DNA from: AEGEAN-183 sp045563675
GTDB lineage: Bacteria; Pseudomonadota; Gammaproteobacteria; Magnimaribacterales; Magnimaribacteraceae
NCBI GenBank assembly: GCA_045563675.1
Contig: JBJLIX010000002.1
Span: forward strand, 575,262-639,261
Reading direction: 5' to 3'
DNA length: 64,000 nt
Both the position numbers and the translations under genes were made by a program. The notes beneath the pieces are model-generated. The model searched no databases. It saw only the letters and a program-made list of their open reading frames with translations, and was not told the origin of the DNA. Below are positions 8,260-18,659 of this stretch, in pieces; positions within the stretch are counted from its first letter, which is position 1, and each line of letters starts with the position of its first letter.

Positions 8260-9322
8260 TAATGAGTTTATAGATTTTATCTGTAACTTCGGGTACAGAG
8301 CAGAGTTTAGCTGAATCTGCCATAGAAAGTCTCTTCTTAGTGTTAGAAGATAACTCTAGAAGGATATTTAAAAGTCTTGTTGAATCACTTAAAGATATAC
8401 TTGTATTGGTCATCAAAACTTCAGCAGCCCCATTTTCTTTTAAATACATTGCGTTGTAGTATTGATGATTATCTGTTGCCCAAGGAAAAGGTAGCAAGAT
8501 AGAAGCTTTATTTGATACCGCTAATTCTGCAATAGTCATAGCTCCTGCTCTACTTATTACCAAATCAGCACTTGAATATGCAGAACCCATATCATTTATA
8601 AAAGGCACAACTAAAGATTTAACATTTAAATCAGAGTAAAAGCCTTGGAGTCTTTCTTCATCTTCTTTTCCAGTTTGATGTGTTATTCTCCAATCACTAA
8701 AATCTTCTATTTTAGACAATGCTGTCATGAGTATAGAGTTAAGTTGTTGAGATCCTTGACTACCGCCTAAGATAAGTAAATTAAATTCCTTGCTATTATT
8801 GCTATTTGATTTTTCATATTGAGAAGCAATAATCTCTCTTCTTACGGGGTTGCCTACAAAAACTGTTTTACCACTCTCTTTGAAGGCAGAAGGGAAGCCT
8901 TCGAAAACATAATCTGAAAAATGAGACAAAAATTTATTCGCAGTACCCGGGATGCTATTTTGTTCATGTATAAATAAAGGGATTCTGAGAAAAGCAGACA
9001 AAAGACCTGGTCCCAAAGTGATGTAGCCTCCACAACAAAAAACAAAATCTGGTTTAATTCTTATTAAAAGCAGAAAGGAATGGATTAGAGACAATTGTAA
9101 AAGGATTACAGAAATTAACTTTTTAATAAAACTTTTGTTCCTAAATCCTTCAGACTTTATTCTGTAAAAATTAAAATTCTCTTGGTAACAAATTTCTTTT
9201 TCTAGAGATTGGTCTTTTCCTATCCAATGTATCTCAGCTCCTGAATCATTAAACGCTCTGGCAACTTCAAGAGCAGGATAAATGTGCCCACCAGTACCTC
9301 CAGCAACAATCAAAGCCTTCAT
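8234..9322 (-). CDS. murG: lipid II synthase MurG (GlcNAc transferase)
   Basis: A 362-residue GT28 glycosyltransferase adding GlcNAc to lipid I on the cytoplasmic face of the inner membrane. It has the N-terminal glycine-rich loop IVAGGTGGHIYPALEVA, the second glycine-rich motif LLILGGSQGSQQLN and the C-terminal donor-site segment SRAGAMTIAELA followed by LPFPWATDNHQ. Its ATG overlaps the ftsW stop (TAATG). Confidence 0.97.
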   Translation of the reverse strand: MKALIVAGGTGGHIYPALEVARAFNDSGAEIHWIGKDQSLEKEICYQENFNFYRIKSEGFRNKSFIKKLISVILLQLSLIHSFLLLIRIKPDFVFCCGGYITLGPGLLSAFLRIPLFIHEQNSIPGTANKFLSHFSDYVFEGFPSAFKESGKTVFVGNPVRREIIASQYEKSNSNNSKEFNLLILGGSQGSQQLNSILMTALSKIEDFSDWRITHQTGKEDEERLQGFYSDLNVKSLVVPFINDMGSAYSSADLVISRAGAMTIAELAVSNKASILLPFPWATDNHQYYNAMYLKENGAAEVLMTNTSISLSDSTRLLNILLELSSNTKKRLSMADSAKLCSVPEVTDKIYKLINESIKKIS

Positions 9323-10500
9323 TAAAAGCTTACCTTTCTTGAGACATTTGCAACAGGCATAGAAGTCTTAGTTTCTTGATCTACTCTTAATACCAAGGCG
9401 CATAGAGAGCACATTATCAGTAAACTTGTTCCGCCATAACTTATAAATGGTAAAGTTAGCCCCTTTGTTGGTAAAAGACCGCTTGCAACACCAACATTTA
9501 TAAAAGTATGTAGGCCTATTAAGATTCCAGTTCCATAACAAGCAAAAAAACCAAAATGTAGATTTCTCCGTAAAGCATTCTTCCCTATATGAAAACACCT
9601 AAAAGATATTAGAAATAGAGTAGATATAACTATTAAAGCTGTAAAAATGCCCATCTCTTCTACAATAACAGCAAAAATAAAATCGGAATGAGCATCTGGT
9701 AGGTAGCCTAATTTCATTAAACTCTCTCCCAATCCTACTCCAAACCAATCTCCCCTACTGATTGCCATTAAAGATAAGGTCAACTGATACCCTCCTTTAT
9801 CAGGATCTGCCCAAGGATCCATATAGGCTATTATCCTTTCCCACCTATAAGGCTCAAATATTATTAAGGCTAAAACACTTATGAATGCTAGAGTTATAAC
9901 AAGAAGAAATTGTTTAATATGCACTCCTGCTATAAATAGTATTCCTAAAACAGTAGCAAATATTACAGCTGAAGCCCCCAGGTCAGGTTGCATTAGGATC
10001 AAAAAAACAACCACAACAACGAGCATTGCTGGTTTAAAAAAAGCAAACCAATGGGATTGAAGATCTTTTAAACGGCGAACACAATATCCAGAAGCATATA
10101 TTATAGTAATAAATTTCATTACTTCTGATGGTTGCAGCCCAATAGGGCCTAACCTGATCCACCTACTTGCACCTTTAACTTCTACACCAATACCAGGAAC
10201 AAAAACTAATAAAAGAAGGACAATTCCTAAGCCTAAAAACAAACGGTCAAAATTTTCCCAAAAACTCAGAGGCAAAGATAGAACCACTGAAAAAAGGAAA
10301 AAACCTACAATTAAATGGATAAATTGTTTTTTTGTAAAACTGAAGGGGTCACCAGAAATAGAATCAGAAAATTCAATAGTAGCAGTTGCTACTACCAACA
10401 TACCGAAAATTGTTAAAAATAAGAATAGATTAATAAAAACAATATCTATTTTTTTTACATCAGGAAATGATAAATAACTTGATAAAAAAGACTTTAACAC
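9322..10500 (-). CDS. ftsW: SEDS-family glycosyltransferase FtsW
   Basis: A 392-residue polytopic membrane protein with about ten hydrophobic segments. SEDS signatures include ASRWIRLGPIGLQPSEVMK, MQPDLGASAVI and the C-terminal LTLPFISYGGTSLL. It polymerises lipid II at the septum together with FtsI. The start is a GTG (plus-strand cac at 10498-10500) immediately after the murD stop. Placement between murD and murG is canonical. Confidence 0.97.
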   Translation of the reverse strand: MLKSFLSSYLSFPDVKKIDIVFINLFLFLTIFGMLVVATATIEFSDSISGDPFSFTKKQFIHLIVGFFLFSVVLSLPLSFWENFDRLFLGLGIVLLLLVFVPGIGVEVKGASRWIRLGPIGLQPSEVMKFITIIYASGYCVRRLKDLQSHWFAFFKPAMLVVVVVFLILMQPDLGASAVIFATVLGILFIAGVHIKQFLLVITLAFISVLALIIFEPYRWERIIAYMDPWADPDKGGYQLTLSLMAISRGDWFGVGLGESLMKLGYLPDAHSDFIFAVIVEEMGIFTALIVISTLFLISFRCFHIGKNALRRNLHFGFFACYGTGILIGLHTFINVGVASGLLPTKGLTLPFISYGGTSLLIMCSLCALVLRVDQETKTSMPVANVSRKVSF

Positions 10501-11811
10501 TTAATTAAATCCCGAAAATTCTATAAATTTTCTGCCTCTATCTTCATAATTAGAAAACATATCTAAACTAGAACATCCTGGAGAAAGTAAAATAACATCC
10601 CCTTTTTTTGCAATCGATTGTGAAATATTTATTGAATCCTGCAAATCTTCAGCCAATACACTTTTTCCTAATTTTTTTATTGCATTCTCTAATCTTTTTT
10701 TATCATGACCAAAGACTATAGCTTGCTTTATTGGAAAGGATTTACTGTAGTCAATATTACTAAAATCTTGTCCTTTTGCTTCACCTCCACAAATTAATAT
10801 TGTTCTTTTTGCACCATATAAGTGATGACAAGAATTAATAGCTGTTAATAAAGAAGAAATATTTGTACTCTTAGAATCATTGATGTATGTCACTCCTTCT
10901 TTTATTCCCAGTCTTTCAAACCTATGACTAAGTCTATTAAAACTGAGCAAAGCATTTAAAGCTCTATTAACTAAATCTGAATCTTTATTAATCAAGTCAC
11001 TATAAGTTTCTTTATTTTTTATTGATGTGTAAGCTAAAACAACCCCCAGTACAGCTTTAATATTATCTTTTTCATGCAATGGCCAACCACACTCTAAAAA
11101 AGACGATATTTGTTCTTCAAATCTATCCAGATTCTTTAAAAAATAGATATTTTCTTTTTTTGATAATTCTTTAGTTAGAAATTCATCAACTCCAGATAAA
11201 CCAATAGAACAATTGCATAATACTTTCTCTTTACTTCTTCTATAGGCTTCTTCATTAAGGTGTATGTCAAGATGGTCCTGATCAATGTTTAATAAAACTC
11301 CTAAATCTCCTCTTATATTTACACTATGTTCTAGGTGAAAGCTTGAAACCTCTATTATAGATAAATCGTTTCTTTCATTAATGAAGTCCAGGGCAGGATT
11401 CCCTATATTGCCACAATAAATAATTTTATTTTTTGGAAATAATTTAGATAAAACATGTTTTGTCATAGATACAACTGATGTTTTTCCATTAGTACCTGTA
11501 ACTAGAAATTTTAAAGAACTTGAATCTTCAACGAATAACTCAATATCAGTTTGTATTTTGATACCTTTATTTTTTGCTTCAACAAGTATTGGAGCTTCAA
11601 AGTCTATGCCTGGGCTAACAAGGATTTTATCAATATCAGGGAAAGCGTTAAGATCAAAATCTCCTAAATAAATCTCTTCATTGAAATCTTCAAATTCTTT
11701 TAATCCAGGAGGATTATCTCTAGTATCAAAGATAATAACTGGTATTTTATTCTTTCTTGTATACCTCAGAAAAGAAGCACCGGTTGCACCGAAACCTAAT
11801 ATAAGATGCAT
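10501..11811 (-). CDS. murD: UDP-N-acetylmuramoyl-L-alanine--D-glutamate ligase
   Basis: A 436-residue Mur ligase adding D-Glu. Seen: N-terminal LILGFGATGASFLRYT, ATP loop FLVTGTNGKTSVVSMTKH near residue 110, ILNIDQDHLDIH, INDSKSTNISS and the late LLSPGCSSLDMFSNYEDRG motif. Length is typical. It lies between mraY and ftsW, with no spacer before ftsW. Confidence 0.97.
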   Translation of the reverse strand: MHLILGFGATGASFLRYTRKNKIPVIIFDTRDNPPGLKEFEDFNEEIYLGDFDLNAFPDIDKILVSPGIDFEAPILVEAKNKGIKIQTDIELFVEDSSSLKFLVTGTNGKTSVVSMTKHVLSKLFPKNKIIYCGNIGNPALDFINERNDLSIIEVSSFHLEHSVNIRGDLGVLLNIDQDHLDIHLNEEAYRRSKEKVLCNCSIGLSGVDEFLTKELSKKENIYFLKNLDRFEEQISSFLECGWPLHEKDNIKAVLGVVLAYTSIKNKETYSDLINKDSDLVNRALNALLSFNRLSHRFERLGIKEGVTYINDSKSTNISSLLTAINSCHHLYGAKRTILICGGEAKGQDFSNIDYSKSFPIKQAIVFGHDKKRLENAIKKLGKSVLAEDLQDSINISQSIAKKGDVILLSPGCSSLDMFSNYEDRGRKFIEFSGFN

Positions 11812-11830
11812 CTATTTCCTCGTCATAAAA

Positions 11831-12913
11831 TCATCTAAGTTTTAAAAGCACTAAACCAATTAAAACCAACATAAATGTAATTATCCAGAACCTGACTATG
11901 ACCCTTGGTTCGGGCCATCCCTTTAACTCATAATGATGGTGAATAGGCGCCATCTTAAAAACTCTTCTACCTGTTAACCTTACAGACGTCACTTGAACAA
12001 TAACTGAAAGAGTTTCGACTACAAAAACTCCCCCCATAATTAATAAAACATATTCATGCCTGATTATCACAGCTACAATTCCTAGCGCGGCTCCTAAAGC
12101 AAGAGACCCTACATCTCCCATAAATACTTGAGCAGGATAGGTGTTATACCAAAGAAAACCTATACCTGATCCAACAAGTGCTCCACAAAAAACAAGCATC
12201 TCTCCTGTTCCTGGTAAAAAAGGTATATTTAGATAATCTGCATAGATAGTATTTCCAGCTGCATAGCCTATTAAACCCAAACCTCCTGCAACCATCACAC
12301 AAGGCAATATGGCTAAACCATCAAGTCCATCAGTTAAATTAACAGCATTACTTGAACCTATAATTACTAAATAGGTAATAATAATAAATCCCAAACCTAA
12401 CTCTATAGATATCTCCTTGAAGAAAGGAACTATTAAGCTAATCTCATGGATATTCTCTGAGGTATAAAACAGGTAAGTTCCAGCCCCAATTGCTATCAAA
12501 CTTTGCCAGAATATCTTATTAATTGCTGATAGGCCTTTAGAAGACTTATACCTTAATTTAAATAAATCGTCAGCCCATCCTAAAATACCAAATAATGTAG
12601 TTACTCCTAATGCTACCCAAAGGTATCTATTTGCCAGATCTCCCCATAAAACTGAGCTGATAAATATAGAAGATAAAATTAAAGTCCCTCCCATAGTTGG
12701 AGTGCCTTTCTTAGCTAAGTGTGTTGATGGGCCTTCTTCTCTTACTACTTGTCCTACCTGTAAAAGGTGCATTTGATTGATGAATTTTGGGCCTAAGAAT
12801 AGAGACACTAGTAAAGCCGTTAAAGTTGCAAATATTGCTCTAAAAGACAAATAATCAAATACCCTTAAAGGTCCATAACTATCAGAAAAGAAATTAAAAA
12901 GCTCTACTAGCAT
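11831..12913 (-). CDS. mraY: phospho-N-acetylmuramoyl-pentapeptide transferase
   Basis: A 360-residue multi-pass membrane enzyme making lipid I from UDP-MurNAc-pentapeptide and undecaprenyl phosphate. Family motifs: TPTMGGTLIL, the Asp-rich ILGWADDLFKLR, SSNAVNLTDGLDGLA, FMGDVGSLALGAALG and MAPIHHHYELKGWPE. Length equals that of E. coli MraY. Two bases separate it from murF. Confidence 0.98.
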   Translation of the reverse strand: MLVELFNFFSDSYGPLRVFDYLSFRAIFATLTALLVSLFLGPKFINQMHLLQVGQVVREEGPSTHLAKKGTPTMGGTLILSSIFISSVLWGDLANRYLWVALGVTTLFGILGWADDLFKLRYKSSKGLSAINKIFWQSLIAIGAGTYLFYTSENIHEISLIVPFFKEISIELGLGFIIITYLVIIGSSNAVNLTDGLDGLAILPCVMVAGGLGLIGYAAGNTIYADYLNIPFLPGTGEMLVFCGALVGSGIGFLWYNTYPAQVFMGDVGSLALGAALGIVAVIIRHEYVLLIMGGVFVVETLSVIVQVTSVRLTGRRVFKMAPIHHHYELKGWPEPRVIVRFWIITFMLVLIGLVLLKLR

Positions 12914-12915
12914 AT

Positions 12916-14265
12916 CTACTTTGTTATTTTATCTACTATATAGTCCATTTTGGTTGACCTAGAGCCTTTAATCAAAATTATGGAATCTTTATCAAGTCTA
13001 ATATTAAGGTATTCCAACAATTCATCTTTTGAATTAAATATTCTGGCTTCTCCTTCTAGGTGATTTATTCCTTCTTTCCATAATTTACCTATACATAAGA
13101 ATTCATCTAATTTTTTTGCAGCATACTTACATATGTCTTCATGATAGAAGGATTCTAGGTCACCTAATTCAGCCATTTCCCCGGCAATAAGAAATTTTCT
13201 CTTATCTTTATAGTTACTTAATAAATCTATAGATTTCTTCATTGAATCTGGATTTGAATTATAAGAATCGTCTATTAATAATGCTCCTGCTTTTGTGGAC
13301 TTAAGCTCCATTCTCCTTCTGGGGTAGGATAAATTTTTTACTCCTCCTCTTACCTCATCTATGGAGAAACCAATGGAGTGACAAACTGATAAAGCAGCAC
13401 ACATATTTAAACAATTATGTGTAGCTAGGGTATCTAAAACGAAACTATCAGTTTGCATAGAGTGGTTTATATTAAAGGAGACCTGTTTCTTATTAACATC
13501 TATCTCTACTTTATCTAACTGGAAATCTGAGTCCTTATGATACCCAAATGTTACTAAAGTATTCGTTAAACAAGCATCTCTTAAATACTCGAAATGATCT
13601 GAGTCCTTAGGAAGGATAGCAACAGAATCTTTTGAAGAATTCTTAAGTATGAAACTTTTTTCTTCTGCTACTTTCTCTACAGTTTCTAATTTTTCTAAAT
13701 GGGATTCACCAATATTTGTAATTAGTGCTACATCTGGCCTAACAATTGAAGAGAGAGAATTTATTTCACCTGCTGAGTTTGTCCCCATTTCCACTACAGA
13801 AAAGTCATAATCATCATTTAAATGAATTAGAGTTAGTGGGACTCCTATATGGTTATTCTGATTACCTAAAGTTTTACTACAGCTTCCCTTTTGATTAAGT
13901 AGACTATAAATCATTTCCTTTGTTGTAGTCTTGCCATTACTTCCTGTAAGACCTATTACTTTTCCTTTAAATTTGTTTCTTTTATAAGTAGAAAGTTCAT
14001 TTAAAAAAATAGAAGAATTTTTTACCAAAATATAAGGCTTAATTGAGAAGTCTTCTTTTTCTAATATAAACCCTACTGCTCCTTTTTTCTTAGACTCCTC
14101 TATAAAAAGATGCCCATCAAAATTTGGGCCTTCTAAACATAAGAAAATATCTCCTTCTTTTATTGTCCTAGAATCAATACTTATATTCCCAAAAGGGATA
14201 TCTGAAGAATTACTAACAACTTTCTTGCCAAATCTCTTACCTATTGATTCTAAAGTTTCTTGCAT
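12916..14265 (-). CDS. murF: UDP-MurNAc-tripeptide--D-Ala-D-Ala ligase
   Basis: A 449-residue Mur ligase completing the pentapeptide with D-Ala-D-Ala (made by the Ddl encoded in the same cluster). ATP loop VIGLTGSNGKTTTKEMIYSL near residue 105, LGNQNNHIGVPLTL, VVEMGTNSAGEI, ITNIGESHLE and the C-terminal LLIDDSYNSNPDSM and LIAGEMAELGD motifs. Four bases follow the murE stop. Confidence 0.97.
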   Translation of the reverse strand: MQETLESIGKRFGKKVVSNSSDIPFGNISIDSRTIKEGDIFLCLEGPNFDGHLFIEESKKKGAVGFILEKEDFSIKPYILVKNSSIFLNELSTYKRNKFKGKVIGLTGSNGKTTTKEMIYSLLNQKGSCSKTLGNQNNHIGVPLTLIHLNDDYDFSVVEMGTNSAGEINSLSSIVRPDVALITNIGESHLEKLETVEKVAEEKSFILKNSSKDSVAILPKDSDHFEYLRDACLTNTLVTFGYHKDSDFQLDKVEIDVNKKQVSFNINHSMQTDSFVLDTLATHNCLNMCAALSVCHSIGFSIDEVRGGVKNLSYPRRRMELKSTKAGALLIDDSYNSNPDSMKKSIDLLSNYKDKRKFLIAGEMAELGDLESFYHEDICKYAAKKLDEFLCIGKLWKEGINHLEGEARIFNSKDELLEYLNIRLDKDSIILIKGSRSTKMDYIVDKITK

Positions 14266-14269
14266 AAGC

Positions 14270-15772
14270 TTAATTCATATTTTCTAGATATTTCTTAATT
14301 TCTTCTGAATCATTGAAGTAAAATCTTTCATTTGAAATCTCTTGATAGTCCTCATGTCCCTTGCCAGCTACAAGTAAAACACATTCATCTTCTTTATTAC
14401 TTATTTCTTCTAAACAAAAAGAAATTGCGTCTTTCCTATTAACTATCACTTTCAATTTTGGACTCTTTTCAAAACCAGAAATTATTTCTTTGATGATACT
14501 CATTTCACTTTCTTCTCTTGGATTATCATTTGTCACTATTACTCTATCTGAAAATTTGAAAGCCATATTGCCCATTAAAGACCTTTTTGATTTATCTCTA
14601 TCTCCGCCACACCCAAAAACACACCAGATTTCCTTTTTTTCGAATGCATCTCTTATCTCTATTAATGAGTGTTCTAAAGCTTCTGGTGTATGAGCATAAT
14701 CAACAAAATACTTGTCTGCTTGATTAGATGGAATTTCTTCCATCCTTCCTAAAGGGAACTTCAGATCTTTAAATAAATGATCTACATTTGAGAAATTGAA
14801 CCCTTTTACAATTAAAGAAGCCATAGCACTGATTAGGTTTGAGGCTAAGGGTCTGGATATTGTATTTAGACTAAATCTAATATCCTCTCCAAGGGCATTT
14901 AATGTTACATTCAAAAGACCTTGATCGTCTCTATTAAAATCATAAGAAAAATCTGCATTCTTACCAGCGGCTACAGTAAAAATCTTTGAATCATTAATAT
15001 TGTTTTTAATCAAAGAATCATATATTTCTTGCCCTAGAACATTATCAATATTTAAGATCACATTTTTTGGTTTAAGTTCATAAAATAATCTTTTCTTAGC
15101 TTCTTTATATTCTTCGATATTATTATGATAATCAAGATGGTCTTGAGAAAAACTTGTCAGTATAGCGGTATCAATTTCAGTTCCATCTACTCTGTGCTGA
15201 TCTAAACCATGTGAAGAAGCTTCAAATGCACATAACTTAATATCTTCTCTAATCATTTTAGAGAAAGCATCCTGTAAACTTATAGAATCAGGTGTAGTCA
15301 ATGAAGAAGGTTGTTTTAGATTAATTCCATCTAATGAAATCCCTATTGTACTAATATATCCGCAACTAAGGCCTTTAAGGCTAGCCAGCTGGGATAGGGT
15401 CTCAACACAAGAAGTTTTCCCATTAGTACCAGTAACACAAAATGTCATTAATTTAGAAGAAGGATGGTCATAGAACCTAGAGCTTATTCTCCCCAATTCT
15501 TTTTTTAAGTTCTTTACGTAAAGAATATTATTTTCATGGAGTTTTGGATTGTCTGTTAGTACAGCTTCTGCTCCATTTTGGATCCCTTCATTAACATATT
15601 CATTTCCATCTAATTTAGACCCTTTTAATGCTACAAAAAGAAATCCTTTTTTTACTTTTCTGCTATCTAAAGTCAAACCATTAATACTAAACTTTTTAAG
15701 GTCTTCCCTGCCTTCGTAAATACCTTTTAGAAGAAAGTCTAAATTTTTTGAATTCTTATATTTCTTATTCAT
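14270..15772 (-). CDS. murE: UDP-MurNAc-L-Ala-D-Glu--meso-diaminopimelate ligase
   Basis: A 500-residue Mur ligase adding the third stem-peptide residue. ATP loop FCVTGTNGKTSCVETLSQ near residue 115, LTTPDSISLQ, TSFSQDHLDYH and FGCGGDRDKSKR. The TNDNPREE motif (DNPR) is the one associated with meso-diaminopimelate specificity. Its ATG overlaps the ftsI stop as TAATG. Confidence 0.97.
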   Translation of the reverse strand: MNKKYKNSKNLDFLLKGIYEGREDLKKFSINGLTLDSRKVKKGFLFVALKGSKLDGNEYVNEGIQNGAEAVLTDNPKLHENNILYVKNLKKELGRISSRFYDHPSSKLMTFCVTGTNGKTSCVETLSQLASLKGLSCGYISTIGISLDGINLKQPSSLTTPDSISLQDAFSKMIREDIKLCAFEASSHGLDQHRVDGTEIDTAILTSFSQDHLDYHNNIEEYKEAKKRLFYELKPKNVILNIDNVLGQEIYDSLIKNNINDSKIFTVAAGKNADFSYDFNRDDQGLLNVTLNALGEDIRFSLNTISRPLASNLISAMASLIVKGFNFSNVDHLFKDLKFPLGRMEEIPSNQADKYFVDYAHTPEALEHSLIEIRDAFEKKEIWCVFGCGGDRDKSKRSLMGNMAFKFSDRVIVTNDNPREESEMSIIKEIISGFEKSPKLKVIVNRKDAISFCLEEISNKEDECVLLVAGKGHEDYQEISNERFYFNDSEEIKKYLENMN

Positions 15773-17418
15773 TAAGATCCTGATTCTAGAGCGTGCAGGG
15801 ATTGGGTCACAACCTTAGAAAAAATAGGAGCAGCAACAGACCCTCCAGAATGTTCTTCACCATATAAGCCATGTAAAACTATAACTGCTAAAAGTTTAGG
15901 GTCTTGTGCAGGGACAAAACCAGAGAAACTTGCTGTATAGGATACCTTTCCTCTTATTCTTTTTTCAGCTGTACCTGTCTTACCTGCTACCAGTCTCCCT
16001 TCTACCCTAGCATTCCTAGCAGTACCATAACTAGAGTTAACTGCAGAAATTAACATTTTTTTTACTAGTTTATTTGTTTCAATAGAAATTACTCTTACTT
16101 CTGGTTTAGGGCTATTCAGGTTTTTATTTTTAAAAAGACTCAACTCTTTTAGAACTCCATCATTGGCAAAAACTTGATAAGCTTGAGCTATTTGGACAGC
16201 GCTCATAGAGAGACCGTAACCATAACAAGAACTAACTTTATCCCTGTCTGAGAGACTGGAAGCCTCAGGAAGAAATCCTTCTCTTGCTGGTATTAAAATA
16301 TTTGCGGGAATGAAGCCAATTCCAAAACTAGCATATATATCAACTAAATAGTCTGAATCCTGTTCCTTGCAGAGTTTTACCATCCCAACATTACTTGAAT
16401 ATGAAATGATGTCTGATAGATTTAAGGTCCCATAATCTCTAAAATCACTTGTCTTATATCCTCCATAATCAATCCAACCAGGGGAAGTTTTAATTTTAAT
16501 ATCTTTATTAGTTTTCCCTGAATCAAGAATTGCTGCCATTGCAATAGGCTTTAAAACTGAACCAGGCTCAAATACATCAACAGTTGCTCTATTTCTAAGA
16601 ACACTTAGATCATTGATGTATCTTCTATCTAATGGATTGAAGGTTGGATAATTATTTAAAGCTAATATTTCTGAAGTTTTTGGGTCAATTATTACTATAC
16701 TTCCAGACTCAGCTCCAAATTCCACAACAGCTCTCTTTAATTCAGAATGCGCTATAGATTGTAAACGAACATCTATTGTCAAATTTAAATCTTTACCTTC
16801 TTTAGGTTCTTGTCTCAAACCCCCTATAGTTCCTATCGGACTTCTTACCCCCAAAAAACCGCCATCTTGACCTTGTAGAATTTTATTTAAAGCTTTTTCC
16901 GTTCCCTGGATTCCATTTCTATCTATATCTGTTAGACCCACTACATGTGAACTTATTTCTGCTTGAGGATAAGTTCTTTGTAAATTCTGTCTAAAAAAAA
17001 GGCCTTCAATATCTAAATCTTCGAGCTTTAATTTTTTATTTTCTTTTATATGACGAGAAAGTTCTATATGCCCTTTTTGCTTAGACATCAGCTTTTCTTT
17101 TTTCTTTGAATCTAGCAGGAGAAACTCTACTAAATAGGATAATTGATCTTCTGTCGGATCAAATTTTTTTAAGTCTGCTATTACTGTATACGAGGTTACA
17201 TCTAAAGCTAAAAGTCTGTTATTTCTATCGACTATCTTTCCTCGTTCTGCAAGGATAGAGCTTTTAAGAAGCGTCTTAGAGTCTATCTTTTTTTTTATAA
17301 AATCGTCTTGATAAACGTGGATATAGATTAATCTTATTATTAGAGAAATAAAAGCAATGAGAAATATACCTTGAACAAATAATGATCTTCCAGAATACTT
17401 TATTACTCTAGAAACCAT
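15772..17418 (-). CDS. ftsI: peptidoglycan D,D-transpeptidase FtsI (PBP3)
   Basis: About 548 residues: one N-terminal membrane anchor (roughly residues 15-36), a pedestal domain beginning at ILAERGKIVDRNN, and a transpeptidase domain with SxxK (SVLK, about residue 287), SSN (about 342) and KTG (about 480). It crosslinks septal peptidoglycan with FtsW. I use the ATG at 17418 rather than the TTG one codon earlier; neither has a clear ribosome binding site. The upstream neighbour is ftsZ, not ftsL, which is unusual: in most dcw clusters ftsI directly follows ftsL. Confidence 0.95.
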   Translation of the reverse strand: MVSRVIKYSGRSLFVQGIFLIAFISLIIRLIYIHVYQDDFIKKKIDSKTLLKSSILAERGKIVDRNNRLLALDVTSYTVIADLKKFDPTEDQLSYLVEFLLLDSKKKEKLMSKQKGHIELSRHIKENKKLKLEDLDIEGLFFRQNLQRTYPQAEISSHVVGLTDIDRNGIQGTEKALNKILQGQDGGFLGVRSPIGTIGGLRQEPKEGKDLNLTIDVRLQSIAHSELKRAVVEFGAESGSIVIIDPKTSEILALNNYPTFNPLDRRYINDLSVLRNRATVDVFEPGSVLKPIAMAAILDSGKTNKDIKIKTSPGWIDYGGYKTSDFRDYGTLNLSDIISYSSNVGMVKLCKEQDSDYLVDIYASFGIGFIPANILIPAREGFLPEASSLSDRDKVSSCYGYGLSMSAVQIAQAYQVFANDGVLKELSLFKNKNLNSPKPEVRVISIETNKLVKKMLISAVNSSYGTARNARVEGRLVAGKTGTAEKRIRGKVSYTASFSGFVPAQDPKLLAVIVLHGLYGEEHSGGSVAAPIFSKVVTQSLHALESGS

Positions 17419-17430
17419 CAAATAGAACTA

Positions 17431-18639
17431 TTAGTCTAGTTGCGTTCTTACAAAAGAAGGTATATCAAGATACTCTTCATCCTTGGCCTTTCCTTCTGCT
17501 ACTTGTTCTTTTGCCTTCTTTTTTTCTATTGTCTTTTCAATAGATGGAGGGTTATCTATGAGGTTTCTAGCAGCATCACTTAAAGGCAAAGGGGCTCTCT
17601 CAGAAGGGCTTTTGGAACTTGGTGATCCTAGTCTAGTTGGAGGAGAGGAATTTAAGGACCTTGAATTCGAAGATGAAACATTACCCAGACCTGTTGCTAT
17701 AACTGTAACAATTAATTCATTTCCTATAGATTCATCAATTACAGTACCTGTGACAATAATTGCATCTTTATCAGCAAATTCTTCAATGCAATCACCTACT
17801 GCCCTAATCTCACCTAGAGTTATCTCCGTACCTGCTGTTATATTAACTAAAACACCTTTGGCATCTTTTAGGCTTATGTCTTCTAACAGTTTACTTTCCA
17901 CAGCTTTCTCCGCAGCCATACGAGCTCTATCTGGACCTGATGCCATTCCAGTCCCCATCATAGCAGTACCCTTTTCAGACATTACTGTTTTTACATCTGC
18001 AAAATCTACATTTATTAGCCCTGGACATAAGATAATGTCAGAAATACCCCTAACTGCACCAGCTAAAACATCATTAGCTTCTTTAAAAGCTTCGATCATT
18101 TGGCAATCTTCACCTAAAACCTCTAATAATTTTTGATTAGGGATAGTAATTAAGGAATCTACCTCTTCAACAAGCTCTTTGACTCCTTCAAGAGCAATTT
18201 TCATCCTTTTTGAACCTTCTAATTCAAATGGTTTTGTAACAACTGCTACAGTTAATATCCCAAGATCTTTAGCAACTTGCGCCACTATAGGAGCAGCCCC
18301 TGTCCCGGTTCCTCCTCCCATACCTGCGGTTATAAAAACCATATCTGTTCCTTTAAGGATCTCTTGAATCCTATCTCTATCTTCTAAAGCTGCTTGTCTA
18401 CCTACATCAGGTTCGGCCCCAGCGCCTAACCCTTGAGTAGTATTTATCCCAAGAACAAGTTTAGTAGGAGCTGTATTTTTTTCTAATGCTTGTTTATCAG
18501 TGTTAATTGAAATGAAGTCGGCTCCGCTTATACCAGCTTCAACCATATGCTGAACTGCATTACCTCCCCCACCGCCAACGCCAATGACTTTAATGATTGC
18601 GTTGTTCTTACTATCTTCAACAATTTCCCATTCGCTCAT
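17431..18639 (-). CDS. ftsZ: cell division protein FtsZ
   Basis: A tubulin-like GTPase of about 402 residues that forms the Z ring. The start MSEWEIVEDS is chosen at 18639 because a perfect AGGAGG lies just upstream; a longer reading from 18681 would overlap ftsA. Motifs: IKVIGVGGGGGNAVQHM, the GTP loop GMGGGTGTGAAP, and the C-terminal peptide LDIPSFVRTQLD, which recruits FtsA and ZipA in related species. A proline/serine-rich linker precedes the tail. It follows ftsA as usual, but the next gene is ftsI; lpxC, the common downstream neighbour, is not in the window. Confidence 0.97.
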   Translation of the reverse strand: MSEWEIVEDSKNNAIIKVIGVGGGGGNAVQHMVEAGISGADFISINTDKQALEKNTAPTKLVLGINTTQGLGAGAEPDVGRQAALEDRDRIQEILKGTDMVFITAGMGGGTGTGAAPIVAQVAKDLGILTVAVVTKPFELEGSKRMKIALEGVKELVEEVDSLITIPNQKLLEVLGEDCQMIEAFKEANDVLAGAVRGISDIILCPGLINVDFADVKTVMSEKGTAMMGTGMASGPDRARMAAEKAVESKLLEDISLKDAKGVLVNITAGTEITLGEIRAVGDCIEEFADKDAIIVTGTVIDESIGNELIVTVIATGLGNVSSSNSRSLNSSPPTRLGSPSSKSPSERAPLPLSDAARNLIDNPPSIEKTIEKKKAKEQVAEGKAKDEEYLDIPSFVRTQLD

Positions 18640-18659
18640 AATGCTCCTCCTAATAAAAT